Below are positions 34,589-44,730 of a stretch of 48,861 nt of DNA, piece by piece (the stretch's first letter is position 1; each line of letters opens with the position of its first letter). Source of the stretch: Verrucomicrobiota bacterium (GTDB lineage Bacteria > Verrucomicrobiota > Verrucomicrobiia > Verrucomicrobiales > Verrucomicrobiaceae). The notes beneath the pieces were generated by a model that saw only the letters and a program-made list of their open reading frames with translations, was not told where the DNA came from and searched no databases. Both the position numbers and the translations under genes were made by a program. The stretch covers positions 1 through 48,861 of the forward strand of contig JAFLEI010000045.1 of the NCBI GenBank assembly GCA_017301975.1. Direction: 5' to 3'.

Positions 34589-37264
34589 TTATCCGTTCAC
34601 CCCCGCCAGCTTCCGCGCATACGCCAGCGTATCGATCTCCTCCGGCCTCTTGTCTCGCCGGATCGCCTTGATCCGTGGAAACCTCATCGCCAGCCCGCTG
34701 TCATGCCGGTTGCTCGCCTGCACCGAATCAAACGCGATCTCCAGCACGATCTCAGGCGTCACCGTACGCACACTGCCGCGCTGGCTCAGCGTCGTCTGGG
34801 TGAAGTGCTCGGTGAGCTCCTCGATCTCCGCGTCCGTCAGGCCGCTGTAGGCTTTGCCGATGACACGCAGGGCATTGCCCGCATTCTCATCACGTACAGC
34901 AAAAGTATAGTCGCTCAGCACATGGCTGCGCTTGCCATGGCCCTGCTCCGCCTTGACCACCACGACATCCAGCGTCGCAAACGCCTTCTTCAATTTCAGC
35001 CACGCCTTGCCACGACGCCCCGGCGAGTAAGTGCTGAGCGCATCCTTCGCAATCAGCCCTTCATTGCCACGCCGGCGTGCCGCATGAAAAGACGTCTCGA
35101 TCTCCTCCGCGCTTGTGACTTTCATCACCTCGATCAAACCCAGTCCAGCCGGCAGTGGAATGGCCTCCAGCTCCGCACGCCGCGCCTCCAGCGGCTTCTC
35201 CAGCAGCGAGCCCCCGTTCTTCCACAGCACATCAAACACCACATACTTCACCGTCACATCACTCGGCAGAAACAAATCCGCCTGATCACGCCGTCCCAGC
35301 CGCTTTTGCAGATCAAAGAACGACAGCTTCTTGTCCTCCGCATGCGCAATGATCTCTCCATCAAGAATAACATCTTCTGGTAGTTCCTCGGCGGCCCGCA
35401 TGATCTCCGGAAACTGCACCCCCACCGGCTTCAGATCCCGCGTGTAGATCTCCACCCGCCCCGCCGTTCGGTGCATCTGCGCCCGAATGCCGTCATACTT
35501 GTCCTCCAGCCACACCTCCGCCGAGTTCAGCCGCTCCCAGATGTCCGCCGAAGTTTCCTCCGGCGAAGCCAGCATCACCTTGATGGGCACAAACAAGCGC
35601 GGCTTCGCCTCATGCAGTGTATGCGTGCTCGCCAGCCTGGCCGCATGACCAATGTCTCCACACAGCATCGCCGCCTCACGCACCTCATCCGCTGTCGCCT
35701 CAAACGCAGCCGCCACCGCTTCCTCAATAAGCCCTTCCTTGGACCCCATGCGCAGCTCACCCGTCATCAGCCGCACCAGCCACGATCCCGCCGCAGCCGT
35801 GAGATGTTGCAGCCGCGTCTTGATCAGCGTCACACGTTCCATCTGGCTGCCCGCCTTGCTCAGTTGCTCAAACAACGCCGCCACATCACTCAAGGAACAC
35901 GCCACAGGACTCAGCACAGCACGTTGCAGCACCAGAAACGCCGTGCGCCCTGTGTCAGCCTGCGATCTTGAAATCGTTCGATACTCCGCCTCGTTCACCC
36001 CGCTCACCTCAATCAGCGCACGCTTCAGCAGCGACCACCCCGCGTTCAGCGGCGTGTCCCCCGTGCTTCCAGAAGAAAATCGCGCAGCCAGCGCCAGCTC
36101 ATCTGCATCAATCAGTTCACGCAGCAGCGCCGCCAGCCGTTCCACCTTCTTCAACCGCGAGGCCACCTCCCCCGTCTGCGCACAAGCTTCAGCCCATTGC
36201 GCAAAGCTCCCTTCACCCCACTCATCCTCACTTTTCTCCAAAGCCGGGCGAACCACCGGCGCGGCACTTTGCAGCGTCAGTTCCAGTTGGTCCGCCTTTT
36301 CCAGCGTCCAGGCTTCAAAGCCCCGCAGCCGCAGATCAGCCGCAAACTCCCGCGTGTAGCCATGCACCAGCCACGTGCGCTGCGGCTTCACCTCCTCCAC
36401 CGTTTCCACCAGCTCCGGATAATCCGCATGATCACTGAGCGGAAAAATTTCATCCACCTGATACCGAAACCGGGCTCCCGGTTGCATGGCCCAGCCCGTG
36501 AGCATCGCAGTCCGGCACACCTTCAGCTTCTTGATCGCAATCGAACGCCCGTTGCTCGGCGGAAACAGCAGCACATGCCCCGCGGCCTGCTCAGCATCAA
36601 ACAACCGGTACTCCGGCAGCTTCCCCAGCAGCGGTGCCACCGCCCGCGTCATGTCCCAGATCGACTTGTGTACCATCACCGGATGCCCCGCCTCCGCCAG
36701 CGCGCACAGAATCTCCTGCGCCTTTCCCAGCGAGTAGCCCAGAAAAACCGGAATACCTCCGTCCTCCAAAGTCTCCTGCGCAAACTTGAGTGCCTGCGCC
36801 ACCACCTCCGCCGTGGGCGGAAAACTAAACTGCGGCAGCCCAAACGTGCACTCCATGATCAGCGTGTCCGCATGCAACAGCTCACAGCGTTCAGAACTCA
36901 GCCCCTGCCGCAGCTTGTAGTCTCCCGTATACAGCAGCGTCGCGCCATCCGCCTTGCGCGTAAGATGCAGCATCGCCGAGCCAATGATGTGCCCCGCCGG
37001 CAGCAGCCGCAGTTCCCACCCCTCCCATTCCACCACCTCCCTCATCGGCAGCACCCTCATCTCCCCCTCGCTCTTGTAGCCATACCGCGTCTTCATCAAA
37101 TCCCGCGTCACCTCGGAGCAAAACGTCATCCCATGCCGCGCCACATGATCGCTGTGCGCATGAGAAATAAAAGCCCGCTTCCCGGGGAAATGCGGATCCA
37201 GCCAAAGGTCCGCCTCAGGCAGATAAATCCCGTTGGGGTGGGTGACTTCGATCAAGGACGGCAT
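34589..37264 (-). CDS. Fused MBL-fold DNA exonuclease and ATP-dependent DNA ligase
   Basis: The protein has 891 residues. Residues 1-330 are a metallo-beta-lactamase/beta-CASP nuclease of the ligase-associated exonuclease type (HAHSDH at 35-40, SDHAD at 277-281). Residues about 360-891 are an ATP-dependent DNA ligase: catalytic Lys589 in LEDKYDGIRAQMH, LDGEI at 634-638, EGLIAK at 735-740 and KLKK at 757-760. In many bacteria these are two adjacent genes that work with a ligase-associated helicase. Here they are one chain, with no helicase in the window. Together they would trim and seal DNA ends in repair. The frame is continuous. Confidence 0.92.
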   Translation of the reverse strand: MPSLIEVTHPNGIYLPEADLWLDPHFPGKRAFISHAHSDHVARHGMTFCSEVTRDLMKTRYGYKSEGEMRVLPMREVVEWEGWELRLLPAGHIIGSAMLHLTRKADGATLLYTGDYKLRQGLSSERCELLHADTLIMECTFGLPQFSFPPTAEVVAQALKFAQETLEDGGIPVFLGYSLGKAQEILCALAEAGHPVMVHKSIWDMTRAVAPLLGKLPEYRLFDAEQAAGHVLLFPPSNGRSIAIKKLKVCRTAMLTGWAMQPGARFRYQVDEIFPLSDHADYPELVETVEEVKPQRTWLVHGYTREFAADLRLRGFEAWTLEKADQLELTLQSAAPVVRPALEKSEDEWGEGSFAQWAEACAQTGEVASRLKKVERLAALLRELIDADELALAARFSSGSTGDTPLNAGWSLLKRALIEVSGVNEAEYRTISRSQADTGRTAFLVLQRAVLSPVACSLSDVAALFEQLSKAGSQMERVTLIKTRLQHLTAAAGSWLVRLMTGELRMGSKEGLIEEAVAAAFEATADEVREAAMLCGDIGHAARLASTHTLHEAKPRLFVPIKVMLASPEETSADIWERLNSAEVWLEDKYDGIRAQMHRTAGRVEIYTRDLKPVGVQFPEIMRAAEELPEDVILDGEIIAHAEDKKLSFFDLQKRLGRRDQADLFLPSDVTVKYVVFDVLWKNGGSLLEKPLEARRAELEAIPLPAGLGLIEVMKVTSAEEIETSFHAARRRGNEGLIAKDALSTYSPGRRGKAWLKLKKAFATLDVVVVKAEQGHGKRSHVLSDYTFAVRDENAGNALRVIGKAYSGLTDAEIEELTEHFTQTTLSQRGSVRTVTPEIVLEIAFDSVQASNRHDSGLAMRFPRIKAIRRDKRPEEIDTLAYARKLAGVNG

Positions 37265-37300
37265 CCCACCAGATACGAAAGCGCACGTCCTTCGGCCCTC

Positions 37301-37825
37301 TCAATCGTTCAAAACCTCCGGATACTGCTGCCGCAAGAAGATCAAATCGGCTGCATCCTTCTCGCGGTGAGTGTTTTTCTTCATGCGCCACAAGAGACGA
37401 GGGGAGGCAAAAGGAATGGGCACGCCTTGGACCACACGTATCACAGTCTCTTTGGATGCTTCAGCGTAATCGATGCCTGACGCGGATTTCATGAGATCGA
37501 TAACGATTTCATCCGCCACACGCACCACCGTGTATTTCTCAACTTCGCCAGGTTCCAGATGCAGGACCGCTTTATCCGGCAGAATTTCCAGAGACTTGAA
37601 CACCTTCGCTTCATTTTCGGGAGTCGTGTCGATGATGACATCGACATCGCCAGTTTCACGGATGTAACCAGCTCCGCGAATGGCAAACCCTCCGACAATA
37701 ACATACTTGGCCTCATGCTGGTTGAGTTCACGACAGAGCTCCAGCAGATCCTCCACGGTCGGCTGGCGCGATTCTTCTCCTTCGTGGGTCACGCTTTCGC
37801 ACGTCCCGTCTTCGTCAGCATCCAT
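37301..37825 (-). CDS. Nucleotidyltransferase-fold protein (MNT/AbiEii-like)
   Basis: The 174-residue protein has a nucleotidyltransferase core: AKYVIVGGFAIRGAGYIRE followed by TGDVDVII, matching the GG and DxD metal motifs of the MNT/AbiEii-like superfamily. The end (WRMKKNTHREKDAADLIFLR) is also typical. Such proteins act as toxins, antitoxins or tRNA/antibiotic modifiers; which applies is unknown. Its start lies inside the upstream small gene, with a 37-base overlap, so the two are probably one operon. The start at 37825 fits an acidic N-terminus and is not certain. Confidence 0.75.
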   Translation of the reverse strand: MDADEDGTCESVTHEGEESRQPTVEDLLELCRELNQHEAKYVIVGGFAIRGAGYIRETGDVDVIIDTTPENEAKVFKSLEILPDKAVLHLEPGEVEKYTVVRVADEIVIDLMKSASGIDYAEASKETVIRVVQGVPIPFASPRLLWRMKKNTHREKDAADLIFLRQQYPEVLND

Positions 37826-38016
37826 GCATGAGCCTCCTCGTGAGAATTAAAGCGATACACTCCTTTCGGGGCGTGCCTGTAAGGAAATGCTTTTCGCCAA
37901 GCAATAGCACCTGCTTTGTTGCTGTCACTGGCTCGAAGAGGATCACGCGGAGGCACGCGCCGCCCCACGGTCTTGCCGATGAATTCTTCGACGTTCACGA
38001 CAGGTCTGGGCTGCAT
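37789..38016 (-). CDS. Small protein paired with nucleotidyltransferase
   Basis: The 75-residue protein starts MQPRPVVNVEEFIGKTVGRR and ends with GVYRFNSHEEAHAWMLTKTG. Small proteins with this YRF-SHEEA-W ending are often encoded just before nucleotidyltransferases; I know no function for them. Its end overlaps the start of the nucleotidyltransferase by 37 bases. It may be the partner of a toxin-antitoxin-like pair. The start at 38016 is chosen because sequence upstream overlaps the divergent oxidase leader. Confidence 0.65.
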   Translation of the reverse strand: MQPRPVVNVEEFIGKTVGRRVPPRDPLRASDSNKAGAIAWRKAFPYRHAPKGVYRFNSHEEAHAWMLTKTGRAKA

Positions 38017-38079
38017 GGAAACCAAATTAGACGCAGGCCCTGAAGTTGCAAGGCCCGGCATCCGGCCCCAAGAATGCGC

Positions 38080-39453
<1,374 letters not shown>

Positions 39454-39505
39454 GGCCGCAGTCCTGCAAGATCGCTCCTTCCAACTCTGTTCCATTCCAC
39501 TCACC

Positions 39506-40702
39506 ATGACCAAACTGCTCATCCCTGCCCTCCTGCTCGCGCTGCCTCTCTGCGCAGCCGATTTGAAGTTCAAAAAATTCACCCTCACCGAAGAGTTTGT
39601 GGCTGAAGGAGCACACTTTGCGGATTTCGATCATGACGGTCAGAACGACATCTGCTCCGGCCGCTTCATCTGGAAAGGCCCCGAGTTCAAGGAGCGCATC
39701 GAATTCGCTCCCAAGTTCGAAAAAGAACCCTACGACCCCGCCAAAGGCTACAGCGACTTCTTCCTGACCTACAGCTATGACTTCAATGGCGACGGCTGGA
39801 GCGACATCATGGCCTATTCCTGGCCGGGCAAGGAGACCTGGGTGTTTGAAAATCCCCAAGGCAAAGGCGGTGAATGGAAGCGCCATACCATTTTCGACGT
39901 CACGGACAATGAATCCCCCGATTTCAAAGATGTGAACGGCGACGGCAAACCCGAACTCATCTGCCACACCGGCGGGCAGCTTGGTTATGCCGAGATCGAC
40001 TGGTCCAACCCCTTCGGCAAAGCCCGCTTCCGCCCCATCACTCCCAAGTCACCGGAGAACGACAAAAAATACTTCCGCTACACCCACGGCTATGGCGTGG
40101 GCGATGTGAATGGCGACGGCCGTCCTGACATCCTCGACAAGGAAGGCTGGCGCGAACAGCCCGCAGACACCAAGGCCGACAGCGACTGGGTGTTTCATCC
40201 GCAGCTTTTCACCGTCGCAGGTGGCCGCGGCGGCTCCTTCATTCTCGTTTACGATGTGAACGGCGACGGTCGAAACGATGTGATCAGCAGCTACGACGCC
40301 CACGGCTACGGCTTCGGCTGGTTTGAACAGAAAGCCGACGGCTCCTTCACCGAGCACAAGCTCATGGGAGCAACCGTCGAAGAAAGCCCTGTGGGCGTGA
40401 AATTCAGCCAGCTTCACGCCATGCAGCTCGCCGACATGAACGGCGACGGCGTCATGGACGTGGTCACCGGCAAGCGCCGCTGGGCCCATGGCCCCCTCAA
40501 GGACGATGAGCCGAATGCCGCGCCCGTGCTCTACTGGTTCGAAATCAAACGCGAAGGCAAGGAGGCCAAATTCATCCCGCATCAGATCGACGACAACAGT
40601 GGCGTCGGCACCCAGGTGACTCCCGGAGACGTCAACAAAGACGGCAAAATGGACGTCGTCATCGGCAACAAGAAGGGCGTCTTCGTCTTCCTGCAGGAAT
40701 AA
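39506..40702 (+). CDS. Secreted FG-GAP/VCBS repeat protein
   Basis: The 398-residue protein has a signal peptide (MTKLLIPALLLALPLCAA). At least seven Asp-rich calcium-loop repeats follow: FDHDGQNDI, FNGDGWSDI, VNGDGKPEL, VNGDGRPDI, VNGDGRNDV, MNGDGVMDV and VNKDGKMDV. This is the FG-GAP/VCBS type that folds as a beta-propeller and is common in secreted proteins of this phylum. The ligand is unknown. It ends 5 bases before the fmt stop on the other strand. Confidence 0.9.
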   Translation: MTKLLIPALLLALPLCAADLKFKKFTLTEEFVAEGAHFADFDHDGQNDICSGRFIWKGPEFKERIEFAPKFEKEPYDPAKGYSDFFLTYSYDFNGDGWSDIMAYSWPGKETWVFENPQGKGGEWKRHTIFDVTDNESPDFKDVNGDGKPELICHTGGQLGYAEIDWSNPFGKARFRPITPKSPENDKKYFRYTHGYGVGDVNGDGRPDILDKEGWREQPADTKADSDWVFHPQLFTVAGGRGGSFILVYDVNGDGRNDVISSYDAHGYGFGWFEQKADGSFTEHKLMGATVEESPVGVKFSQLHAMQLADMNGDGVMDVVTGKRRWAHGPLKDDEPNAAPVLYWFEIKREGKEAKFIPHQIDDNSGVGTQVTPGDVNKDGKMDVVIGNKKGVFVFLQE

Positions 40703-40707
40703 GCAGC

Positions 40708-41637
40708 TCAGTGCAGCACATCGCCCGCCTGCAGCGGGTGTCCGCGCAAGAAGTCGGCGGCAGACAAGCGTCTGCCGCCTTCTATTTGGACCTCCGTCAA
40801 ATTGAGCAGTCCGTTGCCACAGCTTACCAAAATGCCGTCGGCATTGGCGCTCACAATCGTCCCCGGTGCAGGACAAACCTCGGCATTGGCAATGACCTGC
40901 GCGCGGTGAATCTTCATCTGCGCATCCTTGAGCAGGCAGGAAGTTCCGGGCCAGGGGGTGAAGGCGCGAACGAGGCGGTCGAGTTCGACGGCGGGACGCG
41001 TCCAGTCGAGGCGGCCGTCCTGACGGGTCAGTTTGCGAACGTGGGTGACCTTGGATTCATCCTGCTTTTCACGCGGCGGATTTCCCGAGGCTATAAGATC
41101 CAGTGCAGCTTCAAGCGCGGCTGGCGCCCGCTGCGCGAGTTTGTCATGCAAACTTCCGCCCGTTTCATCGCAAGCGATGGCAAGACGATGCATCAGGAGG
41201 ATGTCTCCAGTGTCGAGACCTTCATCCATGAACATGATGGTGACACCCGTTTCAGTGTCGCCGTCGCGGATGGCAGCCTGAATGGGGGCGGCACCCCGAT
41301 GGCGTGGCAGCAGCGAGGTGTGTACGTTCAGGCAGCCGAGAGGCGGCACGTCCAGCACGGCACGCGATAAAATCTGACCGTAGGCGATGACGACCGCGAC
41401 GTCGGCGTTGAAGGCCTTCAGTTCTTCCACGGCATGGCGGATTTTCAGAGGCTGCAGGACGGTGAGTCCTGCTGCAAGGGCGCGCACCTTGATCTGGGGC
41501 GGCGTCAGTACCTGCTTGCGGCCCACGGGTTTGTCGGGCTGGGTGACGACGCCGACGACTTGGTGTTTCGGGGTGCTGAGGAGCCATTCCAGCGAGGGAA
41601 GGCCGATGTCACCGGTGCCGATGAAAAGAACTCGCAT
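40708..41637 (-). CDS. fmt: Methionyl-tRNA formyltransferase
   Basis: The 309-residue enzyme formylates initiator Met-tRNA with 10-formyl-THF. It starts MRVLFIGTGDIGLPSLEWLL and has NVHTSLLPRHRGAAPIQAAI, with the family active-site SLLPRxRGAAPIQ, and MDEGLDTGDIL. The C-terminal domain (DRLVRAFTPWPGTSCLLKD) is present. It lies 10 bases downstream of the adenylate-kinase-like gene and was probably co-transcribed with it. Confidence 0.96.
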   Translation of the reverse strand: MRVLFIGTGDIGLPSLEWLLSTPKHQVVGVVTQPDKPVGRKQVLTPPQIKVRALAAGLTVLQPLKIRHAVEELKAFNADVAVVIAYGQILSRAVLDVPPLGCLNVHTSLLPRHRGAAPIQAAIRDGDTETGVTIMFMDEGLDTGDILLMHRLAIACDETGGSLHDKLAQRAPAALEAALDLIASGNPPREKQDESKVTHVRKLTRQDGRLDWTRPAVELDRLVRAFTPWPGTSCLLKDAQMKIHRAQVIANAEVCPAPGTIVSANADGILVSCGNGLLNLTEVQIEGGRRLSAADFLRGHPLQAGDVLH

Positions 41638-41647
41638 CGTTTTGCGA

Positions 41648-42283
41648 CTAGACCTTCATCTTTTCCAATTCTTTCCACGCATCGAGCTGCATGACGCCGC
41701 CGATGATGTCGTAGAGAACCTTGGCGGGAGCCTGGCTGGCATCGATGCCGAAAACGCGGTCGGGGCCGTAGTAGTCGAGGATGGGCTTGGTTTCGGCCTC
41801 GTAGGTGGCGAAGCGCTGCTGGATGACGGTTTCGTTGGCGTCGTCGAAGCGGTTGTCCTTGAGGGCGCGTTTGCGGAGGCGGCGGGCGAGTTCGGTGCGG
41901 TCGGGGCAGGAGAGATGGAAGACTTTCAGGACTTCGATGTGGGGTTCCATGAAGCGGGCCTGCTCGACGTTGCGGGGGATGCCGTCCAGGATGAGGAAGT
42001 CGATCTCGGGCTTAAACTGATGAGAATCAATGCGTTGCTTGAGGTTGGCGTGCCAGAGTTCGACGGTCACATCGTCCGGGACGAGCTCGCCGCGGCTGGA
42101 GTATTCGACGAATTTCTGGCCGATGGCGGTGCGGGTGTCGAGGGAGCGGAAGACATCGCCGCAAGCGAGATGATGGAAGCGGGGGATGCTGCCTAATACC
42201 TTGCCTTGCGTTCCCTTGCCGCTACCGGGCGCGCCGAGGATGAGGAAGGCTTTGATGCGGGCGGTGTGAGGTGCGTCAGACAT
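41648..42283 (-). CDS. adk: Adenylate kinase (nucleoside monophosphate kinase)
   Basis: The 211-residue enzyme has the P-loop GAPGSGKGTQGKVLG, the AMP-binding ACGDVFRSLD (family GD[ML][LF]R), LILDGIPRNVEQARF and FDDANETVIQQRF. It moves phosphate between ATP and AMP. The LID lacks zinc cysteines and is short. LDGIPR instead of LDGFPR is a small departure. The start at 42283 (MSDAPHTARIK) is chosen over in-frame ATG 42442 because it fits the length. The GT9 gene ends 22 bases upstream. Confidence 0.9.
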   Translation of the reverse strand: MSDAPHTARIKAFLILGAPGSGKGTQGKVLGSIPRFHHLACGDVFRSLDTRTAIGQKFVEYSSRGELVPDDVTVELWHANLKQRIDSHQFKPEIDFLILDGIPRNVEQARFMEPHIEVLKVFHLSCPDRTELARRLRKRALKDNRFDDANETVIQQRFATYEAETKPILDYYGPDRVFGIDASQAPAKVLYDIIGGVMQLDAWKELEKMKV

Positions 42284-42305
42284 GATTTTTGGTGAAGCTA
42301 GCACG

Positions 42306-43199
42306 TTACGCTTTCGCAACAACTTGCGCGGCTGCCAATTTGACTTCTTCGACGGACAATGAGGGCAGCTCGTGTGTCGGATTTCGCAAAAAGCGCACCC
42401 AGGGCTGCGGAGGGGACCAAATGGCGGGGTCGGTGGGGCCAAAAAGGAGGAGGGAGGAGACGCCGCAGGCGGCGGCGAGATGGGAGATGCCGCTGTCGTG
42501 GCCGAGGAAGGCGGTGCAGGTGCCGAGGCGGGTGGCGAGTTCGGTCAGGGGGAGGGCGTGCCAGATGGGACGACCGGTGGGCTGGATGCCGCGCTCTTGT
42601 TCGGCTTCGCCGGTGATGAAGATGACTTCATCGGTGGGGAAGGCGTCGGCGACTTGGAGCCAGCGGTCGAGGGGCCAGTTTTTCTTTTCGGAGCCGCTGC
42701 CGACGTGGATGGCGATGCGGCGCTGGTTATTGGGAGGGCGCTGGAAGTGGGCGCGGTGGAGGTGCTCGTTTTCCAGGAACATGGCGAGCTTTTCGAGGCC
42801 TTGGGCGAGCTGGCGGGAGGCGTGGGGGCCTTCGGGCTTTACGAGGGGGGAGCACTCGATGAGGGTCTTGATGCCGATGCGTTCGAGGCTGGTGCGGAAG
42901 AGGGCGTCGGGGTCGTAGAGGAAGGAGACGACGAGGTTGAAGCTGCGGAGGTGCTCGGCGAGGGCTTCGTCGATGGGGGCTGTTTTGGCGAACAGCGGGG
43001 CCATGGTGCGGTGCTCGAGGCTGCGGATGGAGTCGGCGAGGCCGGCGGTGCGGGCGAGTTCGGCGATGGCGGGATAGCCGAGGACTTCGAGGTGGCATCC
43101 GGGGATGGTTTCGCGCAGGAGGCGAAGGGCCGGGAGGGTGAGGATGAAGTCGCCGATGGCGCCGCCACGGATGACGAGGACACGGGGCTGGGGGGACAT
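42306..43199 (-). CDS. Glycosyltransferase family 9 (ADP-heptose:LPS heptosyltransferase type)
   Basis: The 297-residue protein starts VLVIRGGAIGDFILTLPALR, a typical GT9 opening. The donor-binding IAIHVGSGSEKKNWPLDRW, FLGHDSGISHLAAACGVSSL and LLFGPTDPAIWSP follow. GT9 enzymes add heptose or other sugars to lipopolysaccharide core from a nucleotide-sugar donor on the inner membrane face. The acceptor and donor are unknown. It sits in a minus-strand cluster of membrane protein, GT9, adk and fmt. Confidence 0.9.
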   Translation of the reverse strand: MSPQPRVLVIRGGAIGDFILTLPALRLLRETIPGCHLEVLGYPAIAELARTAGLADSIRSLEHRTMAPLFAKTAPIDEALAEHLRSFNLVVSFLYDPDALFRTSLERIGIKTLIECSPLVKPEGPHASRQLAQGLEKLAMFLENEHLHRAHFQRPPNNQRRIAIHVGSGSEKKNWPLDRWLQVADAFPTDEVIFITGEAEQERGIQPTGRPIWHALPLTELATRLGTCTAFLGHDSGISHLAAACGVSSLLLFGPTDPAIWSPPQPWVRFLRNPTHELPSLSVEEVKLAAAQVVAKA

Positions 43200-43215
43200 C
43201 GGTGGTCGGTGTAAT

Positions 43216-43268
43216 CAGTGGCCAGTCACCGGTGATCAGTAGGCAGTGGCCAGCAGTCAGTCAGCAGT
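43216..43268. repeat. Short CAGT repeat array between GT9 and membrane-protein genes
   Basis: CAGT occurs at 43216, 43223, 43237, 43244, 43254, 43258 and 43265. CAGTGGCCAG occurs twice, at 43216 and 43244. Spacings are mostly 7 or 14 bases. This is a degenerate short repeat, not a coding feature. Confidence 0.55.
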
Positions 43269-43291
43269 GCCGGAAGCCGGTGGGACTGAGG

Positions 43292-43882
43292 TCAGTAGAA
43301 GAGGATCGCAGCGGCGAGGAGGATGATGCCGTAGGCGATGCCGCCGTAGATGGCGAGATTCCAGCGCTGGGGCCGGGCGAGCAGGGCGGCGACCCAGTCG
43401 CGCATGACGTAGGGGGTGCCGATGAAGAACATGCCGATAATGATCCAGGCGTAGGCGAGGACGGGGAGAAGGAGGCGGCTGAGGGGGGGCTGGAGGAAGG
43501 CGGCGGTGAGGACGGGGCCGGCGACGAGGAGCATGAGGGAGCCGAGGGCGCGGACGGCGAGGAATTCTTTGACGTAGATGAGCACGGCGACGTAGCCGCC
43601 GGCGACGATCATCATGAACTTGTCGCGCATGTGGTAGAACTCGCCCATGTCCATGTTGGCGAGGGCGAATTCGGCCCAGAGGAAGTCGATGGTGAGGAGG
43701 ATGACGCCCCACTTGTAGTCGCGGGGGAAGGTCTTGAGGAAGGCCTGGGTCTTGGCGGGGTTTTTGAGGGCCCAGTAGTGCGCGGCGATGAGGGCGAGAG
43801 CGACGACGATGCCGGTGCCTTTGAGCGGGATGCCGCCGGTGGGTGCCTGGTGGTAGAGGTAGTCGTAGAGGTCAGGAAACAT
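43292..43882 (-). CDS. Unknown membrane protein
   Basis: The 196-residue protein has about six hydrophobic helices, starting MFPDLYDYLYHQAPTGG and then VVALALIAAHYWALK. I recognise no family. The start at 43882 is chosen because the in-frame extension upstream is low-complexity and lies opposite the NusG-like leader. It lies 92 bases before the GT9 gene and on the same strand, so may share its transcript. Confidence 0.65.
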   Translation of the reverse strand: MFPDLYDYLYHQAPTGGIPLKGTGIVVALALIAAHYWALKNPAKTQAFLKTFPRDYKWGVILLTIDFLWAEFALANMDMGEFYHMRDKFMMIVAGGYVAVLIYVKEFLAVRALGSLMLLVAGPVLTAAFLQPPLSRLLLPVLAYAWIIIGMFFIGTPYVMRDWVAALLARPQRWNLAIYGGIAYGIILLAAAILFY

Positions 43883-44178
43883 GCGCGGCGGGCGGGGGAA
43901 AGGGGTGGGACAGGTGGCGCAGGGGGGGCGGGTGCGCAAACGCGTTGTTGGAGGCGGAGGGAATACGGATTTGGATGGCCGCAAAAAGGCGCAAAAAAAG
44001 AGGGGGAGAAAAAAGGGGGATGCTGAAGGAGTGCTGATCGGAAAGACCCAAAGGACCCCAAAGGACTGAAAGGACGAGGTGCTCCACGACTGTTGGATGG
44101 TTGGCGCAGTTCGTGCGTAAACTTTGGATAGTGGTTGCCTCGGCTGTGGGGTGGGGCAGTTTGAATGGTCATTCACTC
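43883..44178. other. Intergenic region with phased AAAGGAC repeats
   Basis: This divergent gap lies between the membrane protein and the NusG-like gene. It is purine-rich on the plus strand and holds AAAGGAC at 44050, 44060 and 44069, about one helical turn apart. No gene is seen. Promoters for both sides are expected, but I see no clear -35/-10 pair. Confidence 0.5.
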
Positions 44179-44730
44179 ATGAAAGAAAAAAAAGAGAACA
44201 TCGCTGCCTGGTATGTGGTGCACACGCGTCCGAAGTGTGAGCACATCGCGGCGGGTTTGATGGCGGGCCTGGAGGGGGTGGAGACGTACTGCCCGCGGAT
44301 CCGGTTTCAGAAGAACACACGACGGGGGAAGGTGTGGTTCGTGGAGGCGCTGTTTCCGAGCTACTTCTTTGCGCGGTTCGTGCCGGCGGAGTCGATGCGG
44401 GCGGTGAACTACTCGCAGAGTGTGATCAAGGTGGTGGATTTCGGGGGGAACCTGACGTCGGTGCCGGACGAGGCGATCGCGGTGCTGAAGGCGGAGATGA
44501 AGGATGTGGAGGTCTGCGAGGTGGAGGTGGGCGTGAAGGTGGGGGACATGGTGGAGCTGACGGAGGGGCCGATGCGAGGGATGAAGGGGATCGTGAATGC
44601 GATGCTGACGGGGGTGGAGCGGGTGCGGATTTTGCTGGAGTTTCTGGGGCGGGAGAATGCGGTGGAGGTGCCGTTGTCGAAGATTCTCACGGAGCACAAG
44701 CCGAGGGCGATTGTGGCGGCGTCGCGGTAG
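44179..44730 (+). CDS. NusG/RfaH-like transcription elongation factor
   Basis: The 183-residue protein begins with an NGN domain (AAWYVVHTRPKCEHIAAGLM; FVEALFPSYFFARFV) and ends with a KOW domain (VKVGDMVELTEGPMRGMKGI). It resembles specialised NusG paralogues (RfaH, UpxY, LoaP), which suppress early termination in long operons such as polysaccharide clusters, more than a housekeeping NusG. No sec or ribosomal genes are nearby. The start at 44179 (MKEKKENIAAWY) fits. Codon use here favours G at the third position, unlike the C-ending codons of neighbours, which may mean later acquisition. The target operon is not in the window. Confidence 0.88.
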   Translation: MKEKKENIAAWYVVHTRPKCEHIAAGLMAGLEGVETYCPRIRFQKNTRRGKVWFVEALFPSYFFARFVPAESMRAVNYSQSVIKVVDFGGNLTSVPDEAIAVLKAEMKDVEVCEVEVGVKVGDMVELTEGPMRGMKGIVNAMLTGVERVRILLEFLGRENAVEVPLSKILTEHKPRAIVAASR

